DNA of 56,644 nt. Source: BJGN01 sp041159865. Lineage in GTDB: Bacteria > Bacteroidota > Bacteroidia > Chitinophagales > Saprospiraceae. Below are positions 27,106-36,800 of this stretch, piece by piece. The notes below the pieces were generated by a model. It was not told the origin of the DNA. It did no database searches and saw only the letters and a list, made by a program, of their open reading frames with translations. Position 1 is the stretch's first letter; every line of letters begins with the position of its first letter. A program made the position numbers and the translations under genes. The DNA lies in NCBI GenBank assembly GCA_041159865.1, contig JBEAXK010000118.1, positions 1 to 56,644 on the forward strand, read 5' to 3'.

Positions 27106-28270
27106 TATTTCCTTAAAATACGGATTACTTTTCTATTTCTCTCTCATTTATTATAGTTTATGGGGACAATTGGTCATTCATGGAACTACTTTTTTTGCCG
27201 ATTTAAATACAAATGTGAGGGTAGACGGCAATATGATTGTAGAAAAAGATGGCTCGCTCAATATAAAAGGGAGTTTATCCGTTTCAGGTGATTTCATAGG
27301 TAAAGGGCTTTTTCATGATGTAAAAAAAATCTCTTTTTATGGAAATCAACCTTCCCATTTTCTTTTACAAAATGGCATTTTAGATACGCTAGATTTATCT
27401 AAAAGTCTTCAAACAAAAACTTTCCTTCTTGGTGATTCTCTGCATATTTCTTATCTCCTTTTTTCAAAAGAGGATAATTATTTGTTTACAAATGATACTG
27501 ATATTGCTGTTTCATCAGATATTACAGGTTATAAGGAAAATAATTTTATCCAAACTAATGGCAATGGATTAATAGAAAGGAAGTTAACAAATTTTCCAGT
27601 CGTATTCCCCGTCGGAGATGATTTAAAGGGATTTAAACCTGTTTATATTTCAACTACTGGCCAAAGTGGATCCGAATTTGCAAAGGTGGGTTATCTCAAA
27701 CCAGTAAATGGATTGGATGGTAATTTTAATAAACAACCCGTTTGGCAAATTGTGAATAATTGTCCCATTCAGATTCATTATGACTGGGGTTTAGAAAATA
27801 CTTTAAATGATGAGATATTTAGAATAAATGACCTAAGATTAAAAGGCTGGAATGGAAGGGAATGGGAATTAGTGGCTTTTGATAGTTTAACTGGTAATAT
27901 TAAAGTAGGATATCTAAAAACAAGGATTTTAAAACCAAATGAATATCAGTTTTACACCCTTGAGTCAGTTATAAAATTAAATAATAAAGATTATTTGGAA
28001 GGAGAAAATCTGAAATTATTACCTTCTTTTCCGAATCCTTTCTCAGATGAAACCAGTTTAAACTTTAAACTTAAAAAGGAGTCTTTGGTAACTATTCAGA
28101 TTTATAGTCCTGATGGTCAATTAATTAAAGAATTAAAAAACACCTATCCTGGAGGCTATCATTTTGAAAAATTGGATGAAACCCTTTTCAAGTTTTCAGG
28201 TACTTACTTACTTGTAATAATGAACGGTAAAGATATTTTTCAAAATAAAGTATTGAAAATCAATTATTAA
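27098..28270 (+). CDS. Exported protein with T9SS type A sorting tail
   Basis: 390 residues. Its ATG overlaps the stop of the SUMF1-domain gene (ATGATTAA), so the two are translated as a coupled pair. After a signal peptide (ending YYSLWGQ) comes a beta-rich region of short strands (VRVDGNMIVEKDGSLNIKG), reminiscent of parallel beta-helix proteins, then a cysteine-poor body and a T9SS tail (FPNPFSDETS, GTYLLVIMNG). No enzymatic motif is seen. It may be the surface anchor of the upstream protein; that is inferred from gene arrangement only. Confidence 0.78.
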   Translation: MINISLKYGLLFYFSLIYYSLWGQLVIHGTTFFADLNTNVRVDGNMIVEKDGSLNIKGSLSVSGDFIGKGLFHDVKKISFYGNQPSHFLLQNGILDTLDLSKSLQTKTFLLGDSLHISYLLFSKEDNYLFTNDTDIAVSSDITGYKENNFIQTNGNGLIERKLTNFPVVFPVGDDLKGFKPVYISTTGQSGSEFAKVGYLKPVNGLDGNFNKQPVWQIVNNCPIQIHYDWGLENTLNDEIFRINDLRLKGWNGREWELVAFDSLTGNIKVGYLKTRILKPNEYQFYTLESVIKLNNKDYLEGENLKLLPSFPNPFSDETSLNFKLKKESLVTIQIYSPDGQLIKELKNTYPGGYHFEKLDETLFKFSGTYLLVIMNGKDIFQNKVLKINY

Positions 28271-28279
28271 GACTCAATA

Positions 28280-28966
28280 TTATGTCTTTTTTAGCCAATT
28301 AAATGCCGTCTGTGCTAAACTTTCTTCTGTAGGGAAAGGGCTTTGTCTTAGGTTGAGAACCCCTGATTTCTCAAGTTCTTTTGATGTGGTATTACCAATG
28401 GCAATACAATTTTTATTTGTTAGAGTATACTTTTGTGAAAATGCATAAACATTAAGTGGGCTGGTAAAAATATAGAGATCTGAATTTTCGATGTGAAAAT
28501 TTTGTTTAGGTATGTTATCATAAATGGGCAAATTAATGACTTTACTTGCATATTGAAGAATGATTTGCTGAATGCTTTCTTTGGAATTTTTAGCAGATGG
28601 AAATAGAATGCTTTTATTTTTGGCAAAAGGTAAAAATGCTATTCCCACTTCTTCAGGACGACCATTTCCAGAAAAATCAGCATGTATCTGATTTTTCAAA
28701 AGTTCTTTGGATGTTCCAAGTCCAATAGCACCCCATTTTACGCCGATTGGAACTTTTAATTTTAGTAACTTCATTTGCTGAAAAAAAAAGGAAACTGCAT
28801 TTTTACTGCAAAAAAATATCCAGTCACAAGTTGCAATGTCATTAAATGGAATTGGAATAAAATGGATTAAAGATTCATCTTGAATAATAATTGATTCAAT
28901 AGGCGACAGAATTTCTCTGAATGCACAGGGTGAAGGAAGTTCTCTGCTGATAAAAATACGTGGCAT
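28280..28966 (-). CDS. hemD: Uroporphyrinogen-III synthase
   Basis: Closes and rearranges hydroxymethylbilane into uroporphyrinogen III in heme/siroheme synthesis. The sequence is divergent, as usual for HemD, but shows the expected N-terminal strand (MPRIFISREL), a two-lobe pattern, and FTSPLNVYAFSQKY followed by CIAIGNTTSKELEKSG in the second lobe. The ATG at 28966 is chosen over one at 28996, because it gives the canonical N-terminus and lies just after the hemC stop instead of inside hemC. It follows hemC, which makes its substrate. Confidence 0.88.
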   Translation of the reverse strand: MPRIFISRELPSPCAFREILSPIESIIIQDESLIHFIPIPFNDIATCDWIFFCSKNAVSFFFQQMKLLKLKVPIGVKWGAIGLGTSKELLKNQIHADFSGNGRPEEVGIAFLPFAKNKSILFPSAKNSKESIQQIILQYASKVINLPIYDNIPKQNFHIENSDLYIFTSPLNVYAFSQKYTLTNKNCIAIGNTTSKELEKSGVLNLRQSPFPTEESLAQTAFNWLKKT

Positions 28967-28976
28967 ACTCAAGAAA

Positions 28977-29873
28977 TTAACAGCGCAATTTTTCAACGAC
29001 TTTTTCGGCTAATTTAAAATGGGTGACTGATGAGACGGAGACTCTTTGAATGGGTTCATTAAACCTATGGGAATAGGCGGCATGGACATGATAATTACCA
29101 ACTGAATCTTTATAACAATAAACACCAAGGGGCATTTGACAACCCCCATTCATCAAATTCAATACCTTTCTTTCCACATTTGTAACATCAGCAACTTCAC
29201 TATGATGAATACCCATCAATATCTTTCTGGTTTGATGATCATCTGCCATTGTTTGCCATGCCAAAACACCTTGTGCTGGGGCGGGAATCAATTCAGTAGG
29301 ATCAAATCTTATGACATCGAAGTCCGAAATATCGAGATTTAGTCTGTTAAGTCCTGCAGAGGCCAGAATGATAGCATCAAAGTCACCTTGTGCTAATTTT
29401 TGAATTCTTGTAGGAACATTACCCCTTATATCAACCAATTGAAGATCAGGTCTAAAATCTATCAATTGACCTTTTCTTCGGGAGGAGGATGTTCCAACTA
29501 TTGCATTTTCAGGAAGTTGTAACAACTTGTCTTGTTTAGCTATTTTTTTATTAATCAAAAGGATATCTGAAGGATCTTCTCTGTAAGATACTGCTGAAAT
29601 GACTAATCCCTCAGGGGCGTTAGTAGGTAAATCTTTCATGGAATGAACCGCAAGATCAATTTCACCTCTCAACAAGGCTTCTTCGATCTCTTTAGTAAAA
29701 AATCCTTTACCTTCAATTTTATCAAAACTTAAATGTTGAATTTGATCTCCTGTTGTTTTGATGATAATTAATTCAGATTCAATTCCTATTGCTGATAATT
29801 TTTGTTGTGTAAAGTGTGCCTGCCACAATGCCAGCTTACTTCCTCTGGTTCCTATACGTAGTTTCGAATTCAC
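28977..29873 (-). CDS. hemC: Hydroxymethylbilane synthase (porphobilinogen deaminase)
   Basis: Polymerises four porphobilinogens into hydroxymethylbilane. Motifs: RIGTRGSKLALWQ, catalytic Asp in HSMKDLP, GTSSSRRKGQL, VDIRGNVPTR and the dipyrromethane-cofactor cysteine in NGGCQMPLG (residue 245 counted from this start). The frame has no ATG near the conserved N-terminus. The best start is GTG at 29873: the in-frame TTG at 29885 lies inside a perfect -7 promoter box and could not be translated from that promoter. First gene of hemC-hemD, divergent from lpxD. Confidence 0.93.
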   Translation of the reverse strand: MNSKLRIGTRGSKLALWQAHFTQQKLSAIGIESELIIIKTTGDQIQHLSFDKIEGKGFFTKEIEEALLRGEIDLAVHSMKDLPTNAPEGLVISAVSYREDPSDILLINKKIAKQDKLLQLPENAIVGTSSSRRKGQLIDFRPDLQLVDIRGNVPTRIQKLAQGDFDAIILASAGLNRLNLDISDFDVIRFDPTELIPAPAQGVLAWQTMADDHQTRKILMGIHHSEVADVTNVERKVLNLMNGGCQMPLGVYCYKDSVGNYHVHAAYSHRFNEPIQRVSVSSVTHFKLAEKVVEKLRC

Positions 29874-29882
29874 TTTTTTATG

Positions 29883-29890
29883 CAAATATA
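29883..29890 (-). promoter_or_regulatory. Putative -7 promoter box of hemC-hemD
   Basis: TATATTTG on the minus strand matches TAnnTTTG exactly and ends 9 bases before the GTG start of hemC, implying a very short 5' leader. It excludes the alternative TTG start at 29885. Confidence 0.55.
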
Positions 29891-29963
29891 AGATTGTAAA
29901 AGGAATTTTAGAATTAATAGTGGGTTGGCTATTTAGAAGTAGTAAAGAAAGAAGGCTTTTTAT

Positions 29964-29971
29964 TACCTTTG
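29964..29971 (+). promoter_or_regulatory. Putative -7 promoter box of the lpx operon
   Basis: TACCTTTG matches TAnnTTTG exactly and ends four bases before the lpxD ATG at 29976, which would make the mRNA almost leaderless. No TTG is found at a suitable -33 distance, so the call rests on the one box. Confidence 0.4.
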
Positions 29972-29975
29972 TGGC

Positions 29976-31004
29976 ATGGAATTTTCAATGAAGGAACTTG
30001 CAAAATTATTAGACGGAAAACTTGATGGTAATCCGGATATTATGGTTTCCAAACCAAGTAAAATTGAAGAGGGGGGGGAAGGCTCAATAAGTTTCTTACA
30101 TAACCCCCGTTATGAATCTTATCTTTATACAACTTCGGCGTCTGCTGTATTAGTTCCAGAAAATTTTGAACCAAGGAAAATCGTAAAACCTACTCTATTA
30201 AAGGTCAAAAACGTTTATAATGCAATGGCTCTGACTCTGGAAAAGTTTTCCGAACCCGTTCTTTATCCTACAGGTATTGCTGATGAATCTGTCATACATC
30301 CAAGTGTGGTCATTGGTAAAAAAGTAAGTGTAGGAATTTATACCGTGATTGAACAAAATGGGTTTATAGGTGAAAATACCATCATTTATCCACAAGTTTA
30401 TATAGGTAAAAATGTGAGTATTGGAAAAAATTGTATTCTTTTTCCTGGTGTCAAAGTTCTTTCAGATTGTGAAATTGGGGATTACTGTATTCTTCACCCA
30501 AATGTAGTGATCGGATGTGATGGTTTTGGCTTTGTATCTGATGGTAGTTCTCTGCTTCGTAAGATTCCACAGCTAGGTAATGTGATTTTAGAAGATTATG
30601 TTGAAATAGGAGCTAATTCTACCATTGATAGAGCTACCTTAGGGTCTACAAGGATAAAAAAAGGAGTTAAAATTGATAATCTGGTGCAAATTGGGCATAA
30701 TGTAGAGATTGGAGAACATACAGTAATTGCCGCACAAACAGGAGTAGCTGGTTCAACTCATATCGGTTCAAATTGTCAAATCGGTGGCCAAGTTGGCTTT
30801 TCAGGGCATCTAAAAATTGCGAGTGGTACTAAAATACAAGGACAAAGCGGTATATCAGATTCAATAATGTCACCTGGTCAATCATATATGGGATCTCCAG
30901 CTTTACCTTATTTTTCCTTTTTAAAATCTTTTTCTATTTTCAAACAGTTACCCTCTATTCTTCAGCGTATGCAAAAGATAGAGAAAAAGCTGGATTTACC
31001 ATAA
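29976..31004 (+). CDS. lpxD: UDP-3-O-acylglucosamine N-acyltransferase
   Basis: Third acyl-transfer step of lipid A synthesis: adds a 3-hydroxyacyl chain from ACP to the 2-amino group of UDP-3-O-acyl-glucosamine. An N-terminal uridine-binding domain (SKIEEGGEGSISFLHNPRYE) is followed by a left-handed beta-helix of hexapeptide repeats (VVIGKKVSVGIYTVIE onward) with the catalytic His241 (NLVQIGHNVEIG). The MEFS start fits LpxD N-termini of the phylum; a second ATG at 29988 is possible. First gene of lpxD-lpxC/fabZ-lpxA. Confidence 0.95.
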   Translation: MEFSMKELAKLLDGKLDGNPDIMVSKPSKIEEGGEGSISFLHNPRYESYLYTTSASAVLVPENFEPRKIVKPTLLKVKNVYNAMALTLEKFSEPVLYPTGIADESVIHPSVVIGKKVSVGIYTVIEQNGFIGENTIIYPQVYIGKNVSIGKNCILFPGVKVLSDCEIGDYCILHPNVVIGCDGFGFVSDGSSLLRKIPQLGNVILEDYVEIGANSTIDRATLGSTRIKKGVKIDNLVQIGHNVEIGEHTVIAAQTGVAGSTHIGSNCQIGGQVGFSGHLKIASGTKIQGQSGISDSIMSPGQSYMGSPALPYFSFLKSFSIFKQLPSILQRMQKIEKKLDLP

Positions 31005-31041
31005 TTAAACCCCAAATATTAATTTTTAATTTTAGTCTGTT

Positions 31042-32442
31042 ATGATGAAGCAAAAAACTATTTCTAATGCTGTTAGCATTGCGGGTATTGGTCTGCATAC
31101 TGGGTTAAATGTTGCTATTTCCTTAAAACCAGCTGAAGAAAATCATGGTATAAAGTTTCAAAGAATCGATTTACCGGGGAAACCTTATATTCCCGCAGAT
31201 TGCAATAGGGTTACCCATACTACCAGATCAACCGTTTTGGAATATGAAGATGCCAGTATTTCAACAGTAGAACATTTGCTATCTGCCATTTTTGCCTGTG
31301 AAATTGATAATCTTTTAATTGAGGTTGATGGAAGTGAAGTTCCTTATCTTGATGGGTCGGCAAAAACTTTTTATGATTTACTGGCTAAAGCTGGTTTTGA
31401 GAACCAATCTGAAAATAAGTTTTATTTTGAAACCGAAGAAATTGTTGAGTTTAACGACGAGGAATCTGGAGCAAATTATGTGCTTTATCCTTATGATGGT
31501 TTCGATGTGACCGTTCTTATTGATTTTGAAAGTTCTTATCCGGGGCAACAATTTGCCCTTTTATCGGGTCTCGAAAAATATCAGGCAGATATTTCTCCTG
31601 CTAAATCATTCGTTCTTCTTAAGGATATTGATATTTTAATGGAAAAAGGACTGATAAAAGGTGGAAGTTTGGACAATGCTTTGGTCATTGCCGATAGGCT
31701 GCCTGAATTATCCGAATGGGAAAAATTAAAAGCAGTTTCTGGAAATGATATGGCATTACCAACCTCAGTTGGGGTTGTTAATCATACGATCCAGCGTTTT
31801 GATAATGAACCCGCTAGGCATAAGTTATTGGATTTTATTGGCGATCTTTCGCTTATAGGTGTTCCAGTTAAAGGTCGATTCGTTATTAAAAAACCAGGTC
31901 ATTCTTCGAATAATAAATTCACAAGAGTCCTGAAAAAGCAACTACAAGAGCAAAGAAAACTTAGGGGAAAACCTAAATATGATCCAGCAAAAACACCAGT
32001 TTTTAATTCAGTAAGATTAGAATCTTGGTTACCTCATCGTTTTCCTTTCCTTCTCTTAGATAAAATAACAGAATTAACGGATACTTATGTTGTAGGGGTT
32101 AAGAATATTACAGTGAATGAACAATATTTCCAAGGTCATTTTCCTGGAAATCCAGTCATGCCTGGTGTCCTTCAAGTGGAGGCAATGGCCCAAACTGGAG
32201 GTATTCTGGCACTTTCAACTGTAGACGATCCTTGGAATTGGGATACTTATTTCTTGAAAATCGATAATGCAAAGTTTAAAGCAAAAGTAGGTCCTGGAGA
32301 TATTTTACTTATTAAAATGGAGCTTCTTTCACCTATAAGAAGAGGAATTTGTCACATGCAAGGTATTGCTTATGTCGATAATAAAATAGTATCTGAAGCT
32401 GAATTGACCGCACAGATTATTAAAAGAAAAGTAGAAAGCTAA
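31042..32442 (+). CDS. lpxC-fabZ: Bifunctional LpxC deacetylase / FabZ 3-hydroxyacyl-ACP dehydratase
   Basis: A fusion of two enzymes, usual in Bacteroidota. Residues 1-305 are LpxC, the zinc deacetylase that commits UDP-3-O-acyl-GlcNAc to lipid A: zinc ligands His78 (STVEHLLSA), His260 and Asp264 (RHKLLDFIGD), plus His287 in PGHSSNN. Residues about 320-466 are FabZ, the fatty-acid dehydratase, with catalytic His366 (GHFPGNPVMPG) and Glu380. Together they tie 3-hydroxyacyl-ACP supply to lipid A demand. It ends two bases before lpxA. Confidence 0.96.
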   Translation: MMKQKTISNAVSIAGIGLHTGLNVAISLKPAEENHGIKFQRIDLPGKPYIPADCNRVTHTTRSTVLEYEDASISTVEHLLSAIFACEIDNLLIEVDGSEVPYLDGSAKTFYDLLAKAGFENQSENKFYFETEEIVEFNDEESGANYVLYPYDGFDVTVLIDFESSYPGQQFALLSGLEKYQADISPAKSFVLLKDIDILMEKGLIKGGSLDNALVIADRLPELSEWEKLKAVSGNDMALPTSVGVVNHTIQRFDNEPARHKLLDFIGDLSLIGVPVKGRFVIKKPGHSSNNKFTRVLKKQLQEQRKLRGKPKYDPAKTPVFNSVRLESWLPHRFPFLLLDKITELTDTYVVGVKNITVNEQYFQGHFPGNPVMPGVLQVEAMAQTGGILALSTVDDPWNWDTYFLKIDNAKFKAKVGPGDILLIKMELLSPIRRGICHMQGIAYVDNKIVSEAELTAQIIKRKVES

Positions 32443-32444
32443 TT

Positions 32445-33260
32445 ATGTCTAACCAATCTTCATTGTCTTTTATTCATCCAGATGCAAACATAGGGATTGG
32501 TTCTGAAATTTTACCTTTTTGTTATATAGATAAAGATGTAACTATTGGGGATAATTGTAAAATTGGACCCAATGTCACTATCCTTTCAGGAACTAAACTC
32601 GGTAATTATTGCGAGGTTTTTCCTGGTGCAGTCTTAGGGGCAATTCCCCAGGATTTAAAATTTGAAGGAGAAACTACGACTTTAGTGATAGGTGATAAAA
32701 CGATTATCAGAGAGTTTGTTACTCTAAATAAAGGTACAAAAGAGACGGGTACTACCTTGGTTGGAAATAACTGTTTGCTAATGGCTTATACCCATGTGGC
32801 TCATGATTGCATTTTGGGCAATTATGTTATTCTCTCCAATGGAGTTCAACTTGCAGGACATGTTCATGTTGATGATTTTGCTGTTTTAGGAGGGAATGTT
32901 TTAGTTCAACAATTTTGTAAAATTGGTAGGTTTACTTTCATTGGTGGAGCCGGTTTAGTGAGAAATAATGTTCCTCCTTTTGTAAGAGTCGCTAGAGAGC
33001 CACTCTCTTATATTGGGATTAATAAAATTGGACTTGCAAGAAATGGTTTTCATCAATCTGAAATAGAGCATATTAAAGAAATTTACGATCTTTTATTTAT
33101 TCAAAACAAGACACTGAAAAAGGGAATCCTTATGATTAAGGAATCCATTATAGCTTCCGTTTTTAAGGATGAAATTATTTCCTTTGTTTCTAGTTCAAAA
33201 TCATTAATTACAGGATTCAGATCGCATTCAATTCTTATTGAAAATGAAAATAATTCTTGA
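32445..33260 (+). CDS. lpxA: UDP-N-acetylglucosamine O-acyltransferase
   Basis: First step of lipid A synthesis, transferring 3-hydroxyacyl from ACP to UDP-GlcNAc. Left-handed beta-helix hexapeptide repeats run from residue 10 to about 185, with the catalytic His120 (YTHVAHDC, equivalent to E. coli His125) and the conserved GAIPQDLKF loop; a helical C-terminal cap follows. Length 271 is typical. It is separated from lpxC/fabZ by two bases and its last codons overlap the ATPase gene that follows, so all four genes form one translational unit. Confidence 0.95.
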   Translation: MSNQSSLSFIHPDANIGIGSEILPFCYIDKDVTIGDNCKIGPNVTILSGTKLGNYCEVFPGAVLGAIPQDLKFEGETTTLVIGDKTIIREFVTLNKGTKETGTTLVGNNCLLMAYTHVAHDCILGNYVILSNGVQLAGHVHVDDFAVLGGNVLVQQFCKIGRFTFIGGAGLVRNNVPPFVRVAREPLSYIGINKIGLARNGFHQSEIEHIKEIYDLLFIQNKTLKKGILMIKESIIASVFKDEIISFVSSSKSLITGFRSHSILIENENNS

Positions 33261-33876
33261 TAATATTGGGAAGAAATTTCCCCCAGACTGGATTTTCAAA
33301 AAAGTCGATTTACAATTTAATCAAGGTCAAAAGTATGCTTTAATTGGACCTAATGGCTCAGGGAAATCTACATTGTTGAAAATTCTTTCGGGGCATCTAT
33401 CTCCAAGTCAAGGAAAAATGCATGCCAGCCATGCTGAAACATGGATACCAATGGATCAAATTTATAAGTATATTTCTTTTGCTGCTCCTTACATGGACTT
33501 GATAGAGGAATTTACGCTGGCTGAATCGGTTCATTTTCATGCCCAGTTTAAACAACTAAGAAATGGCATGAATGAAAATGATTTAATCGAACTTCTAAAG
33601 TTAAAAAAATCTATAAATAAGCCTCTAAAATATTTTTCTTCAGGAATGAAACAAAGAGTTAAACTGGGTTTAGCTCTTTATTCTGAGGTTCCTTTAATCT
33701 TGCTGGATGAACCTACAACAAATCTTGATTTAGAAGGTGCCGACTGGTACTCTGAGGGTATTAGCAAAATTCCTTCTAGTACAATACTTGTAGTTGCTTC
33801 AAATACCCCATCAGATTATGAATCTTTTGACCATAAAATCTTTATGAAAGATTTTAAAAAAAAACCAAAAGTTTAA
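33244..33876 (+). CDS. ABC transporter ATP-binding protein (orphan)
   Basis: 211-residue cytoplasmic ATPase with Walker A GPNGSGKST (35-43), signature FSSGMKQRVKLG, Walker B LILLDEPTTNLD and a D-loop. The ATG at 33244 is preferred to a TTG at 33238, leaving a 17-base overlap with lpxA. No permease or periplasmic partner is adjacent, so its membrane subunit must be elsewhere. Coupling to the lipid A genes suggests envelope or lipid export, but that is inference; compact ATPases of this type also occur in CcmA-like and Nod-type exporters. Its stop overlaps that of the convergent giant gene by four bases. Confidence 0.85.
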   Translation: MKIILDNIGKKFPPDWIFKKVDLQFNQGQKYALIGPNGSGKSTLLKILSGHLSPSQGKMHASHAETWIPMDQIYKYISFAAPYMDLIEEFTLAESVHFHAQFKQLRNGMNENDLIELLKLKKSINKPLKYFSSGMKQRVKLGLALYSEVPLILLDEPTTNLDLEGADWYSEGISKIPSSTILVVASNTPSDYESFDHKIFMKDFKKKPKV

Positions 33877-36800
33877 TTTTTTTCTGCTTTTATAATCTTT
33901 CCTGTAAAAAGCCTTTGTTCTGAGTCAATAGTCAAAATATATAATCCTGAAGGATATCTTTCCATCGGAATAGTTAACATTTGGATTCCTTTATTCAACA
34001 ATGTTTGACGCTCATAAATGATTTTCCCTGATATATGAGAGATCCTTATGTTTGCAGTATTTATCTTGTTTTCATCTTGATAAATTTGTAGGTTTAGTTG
34101 ATCAGTTACAGGATTTGGGAATGTATTAAAGGAAATGTTGGGTAGTTTTTCTGAATTTATGACCAATGAATTTAAAATAGGATCACCTCCCTGGAGATTT
34201 ATATCCAATTCTAAAGAGTTTGTTGATAATACTATACAATTTTCAATTTTAATTAATTCAGAAAGTGCTTTTCCTGAAGTAATTTGTAGGCCTGGATTAG
34301 TACTCGCAATACCGAATATTTTGTATTTACCAACCTTCAAGGTATCTAAATCGAACTTCTCCTTTGTTTGTGCAACAACAATGTTGTTTTCATTGACCAA
34401 AACAAAAGTATAAGGGACATGGATAGGTTTTGAATTGATTACCCGCAATAAGATGCTATCTTTTTGATTATTATTAAAGGTTATGATTGTTTTTCCAGTG
34501 GTACCATCTTTTTTAGAAATTTGACCACCTTCTGGTTTTAAATGATAAATATCTATATGATTTTCTGATAAGTCATAACAGGCATTAACCAGAGAACCAT
34601 TAAAAATAGAACTTCCAATTTGAAATCCTAAGGTTCCAGTAAAGGCCACTCCGAATATTTTGTAGATTCCAGCGGGGGTATTATTGAAATTAATCAACTG
34701 ATTTTCAAATGGTGCATAAAATAATCTGTTTAGAGTATCGGTAATTAAAAATTGATATCTGGTTCCAAATGGATTATTGGGTGTAAGTACATCAAGTAAG
34801 TCGGCAATACCATCTTCCGGACATGAAAACAAGGTATTTGATGATTGATAGGTGGATATGGTTCCTCCTTCGGCAAATCCACCCTTGTAAAAACGCAATG
34901 AATTATTGGATAATCTAAAACAACTGGTAGCAAATATTTCATCACTTTTAAAAACATTACCTGGCTTGACATTCAGATTACCCGTATAGGAAAGTCCAAA
35001 AACCCGATATTCTCCGTCTTGTAGATTTTCTATATCTATATTTGAGGTATTGCTTAAAATGACTATTTTATTGATCTTGTCAATTACAATGTATATATAA
35101 CCTGTTTTTCCCGTAAAGCTACTTTTTAGTTTTGCAATGGTACCTGATTTTGTCAGACATAGTTTCTGAATAGTATCATTATTAGAAAATAAAATAGTGT
35201 GGTTAACAGGTCTGTCTCTTAATATTTGAATGAAATTTTCAGAAATTCTGAAGCATCCTGTTGACAATGATGCGTTAGTTATAAGTCCACTTTGTCCTGT
35301 AAAATTACCATTGTAAGCAACGCTATATAATCGCATTTCTCTTAGCCCAACGTTTTCTAAATCAATACTTGGTGAATTTAATACTTGTATAATACTGTTA
35401 GTTACAGAGGTTAAAACATATTTGTAAAGAAGACCTGATATAGAATCTGTACTGTAAAAATTAGTTAAATTGGGTTGACCATCTCCTGTACAAATTAAAA
35501 GTGTATCGGTTTCCATGGACGATTTTACAAAATGCCTTCTAAATTGATTCAATTTAAGCGATATTGAATTCTTTGAAAGCGCAAAACAACCAGTAGAAAT
35601 TTCAACTTTTGTGATTGAATCACCTTTATTAAGGCTAATTTTACCTGTGTGTGAAAGTCCCCAGACATTTATTCTGTTAATATTAAATGCATCGAAGGTT
35701 AGTAAATCTGTATTTGTAAAATGACCAAGATACCTGTTAGCTTCGTCAGTAATCAGGTAACTATAAGATAATTCATTCACGCTGTCTTTAGTAAACTTTA
35801 TTGGTATAGGTTTACCATTACCCACACAAATATTAGAGGTATCTCCTTCTAAAAGCCTGATTCTTCCTCCTATTGGTTCTAAATTAAGAAATTGTACCTC
35901 ATTGGCAGAGATTGAAAAACAAGAATTTGAGGGTGCTTTTTCACCCCACTTATCGCCCTTTTTAATCGTTATCATTCCATTATATGAAATGGCAATTATT
36001 TTGTAAGTTCCAGCTTTATATTCTGTTGGATAAATGGTGCTATTAAAAATGAGGTCAACAATAATATTATCAGCATTAAGAATAACAAAACACTGACTTC
36101 CAGCATTATTTCCAATCGTTTTTAATTGTCTTGATGGAAAGTTTTGATCCGAAGGACAGTTTTGAAGCACAGTGTTTGCGTCGTCCATGACAATGAATCC
36201 AGAAACAGGGTTTCTTTTAGCCACTGAAATAAAAGTAGATGATATGCCAAAACAATCATCAGAGAGGGAGGAATCATTTATTGAAACGCCTAATTTCCCT
36301 GAAAAATCTCCATTATAGGTAAATCCATATATTCGGTAATCACCCATGCCTTGTTGATTAAAGTTATAACTTTTCAAAGAAGTAGTATCTATGATAAAGT
36401 TATTGACATTGGTAACTAAATACATTACCTTTTGACCTTGAAAACCTATATGCTTAAAAGAGACAATATTAGCGATACTATCAGAGGGACAAAACTGGGT
36501 TTGCGTTTGATTATTTGTAAGAGCAACAAATCCACCAGATATATTACCTCTATTAATGGTTAAAAAATTGTCTGAAAGTTGAAAGCAGCCAGAACTCAAT
36601 TTACTCCCTGAAACAAGAGAATCAATGCGTGCTGTTAAATTACCAGTATAGCCCAAGCCATAAATTCTTAAAATTATATCATTTAAACCATCTATATTGG
36701 GTAACTGAACTGAATTAAAAATTCTTAAGATTTTTCCATTTTCATTCGTAAGTAAAAATGTATTTTTTGGTACATTACCTCCAATAGGCTTTAACCTCAA

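Noticed and set aside
28967..28996. Longer hemD start inside hemC
   Set aside because: It adds ten residues read from hemC DNA; HemD family N-termini begin at the MPRIFISREL position.
31042..32442. LpxC-FabZ fusion as a novel architecture
   Set aside because: This fusion is well known in Bacteroidota and related phyla.
33238..33243. TTG start six bases upstream of the ABC ATPase ATG
   Set aside because: An ATG two codons later gives the same conserved N-terminus; the ATG was used.
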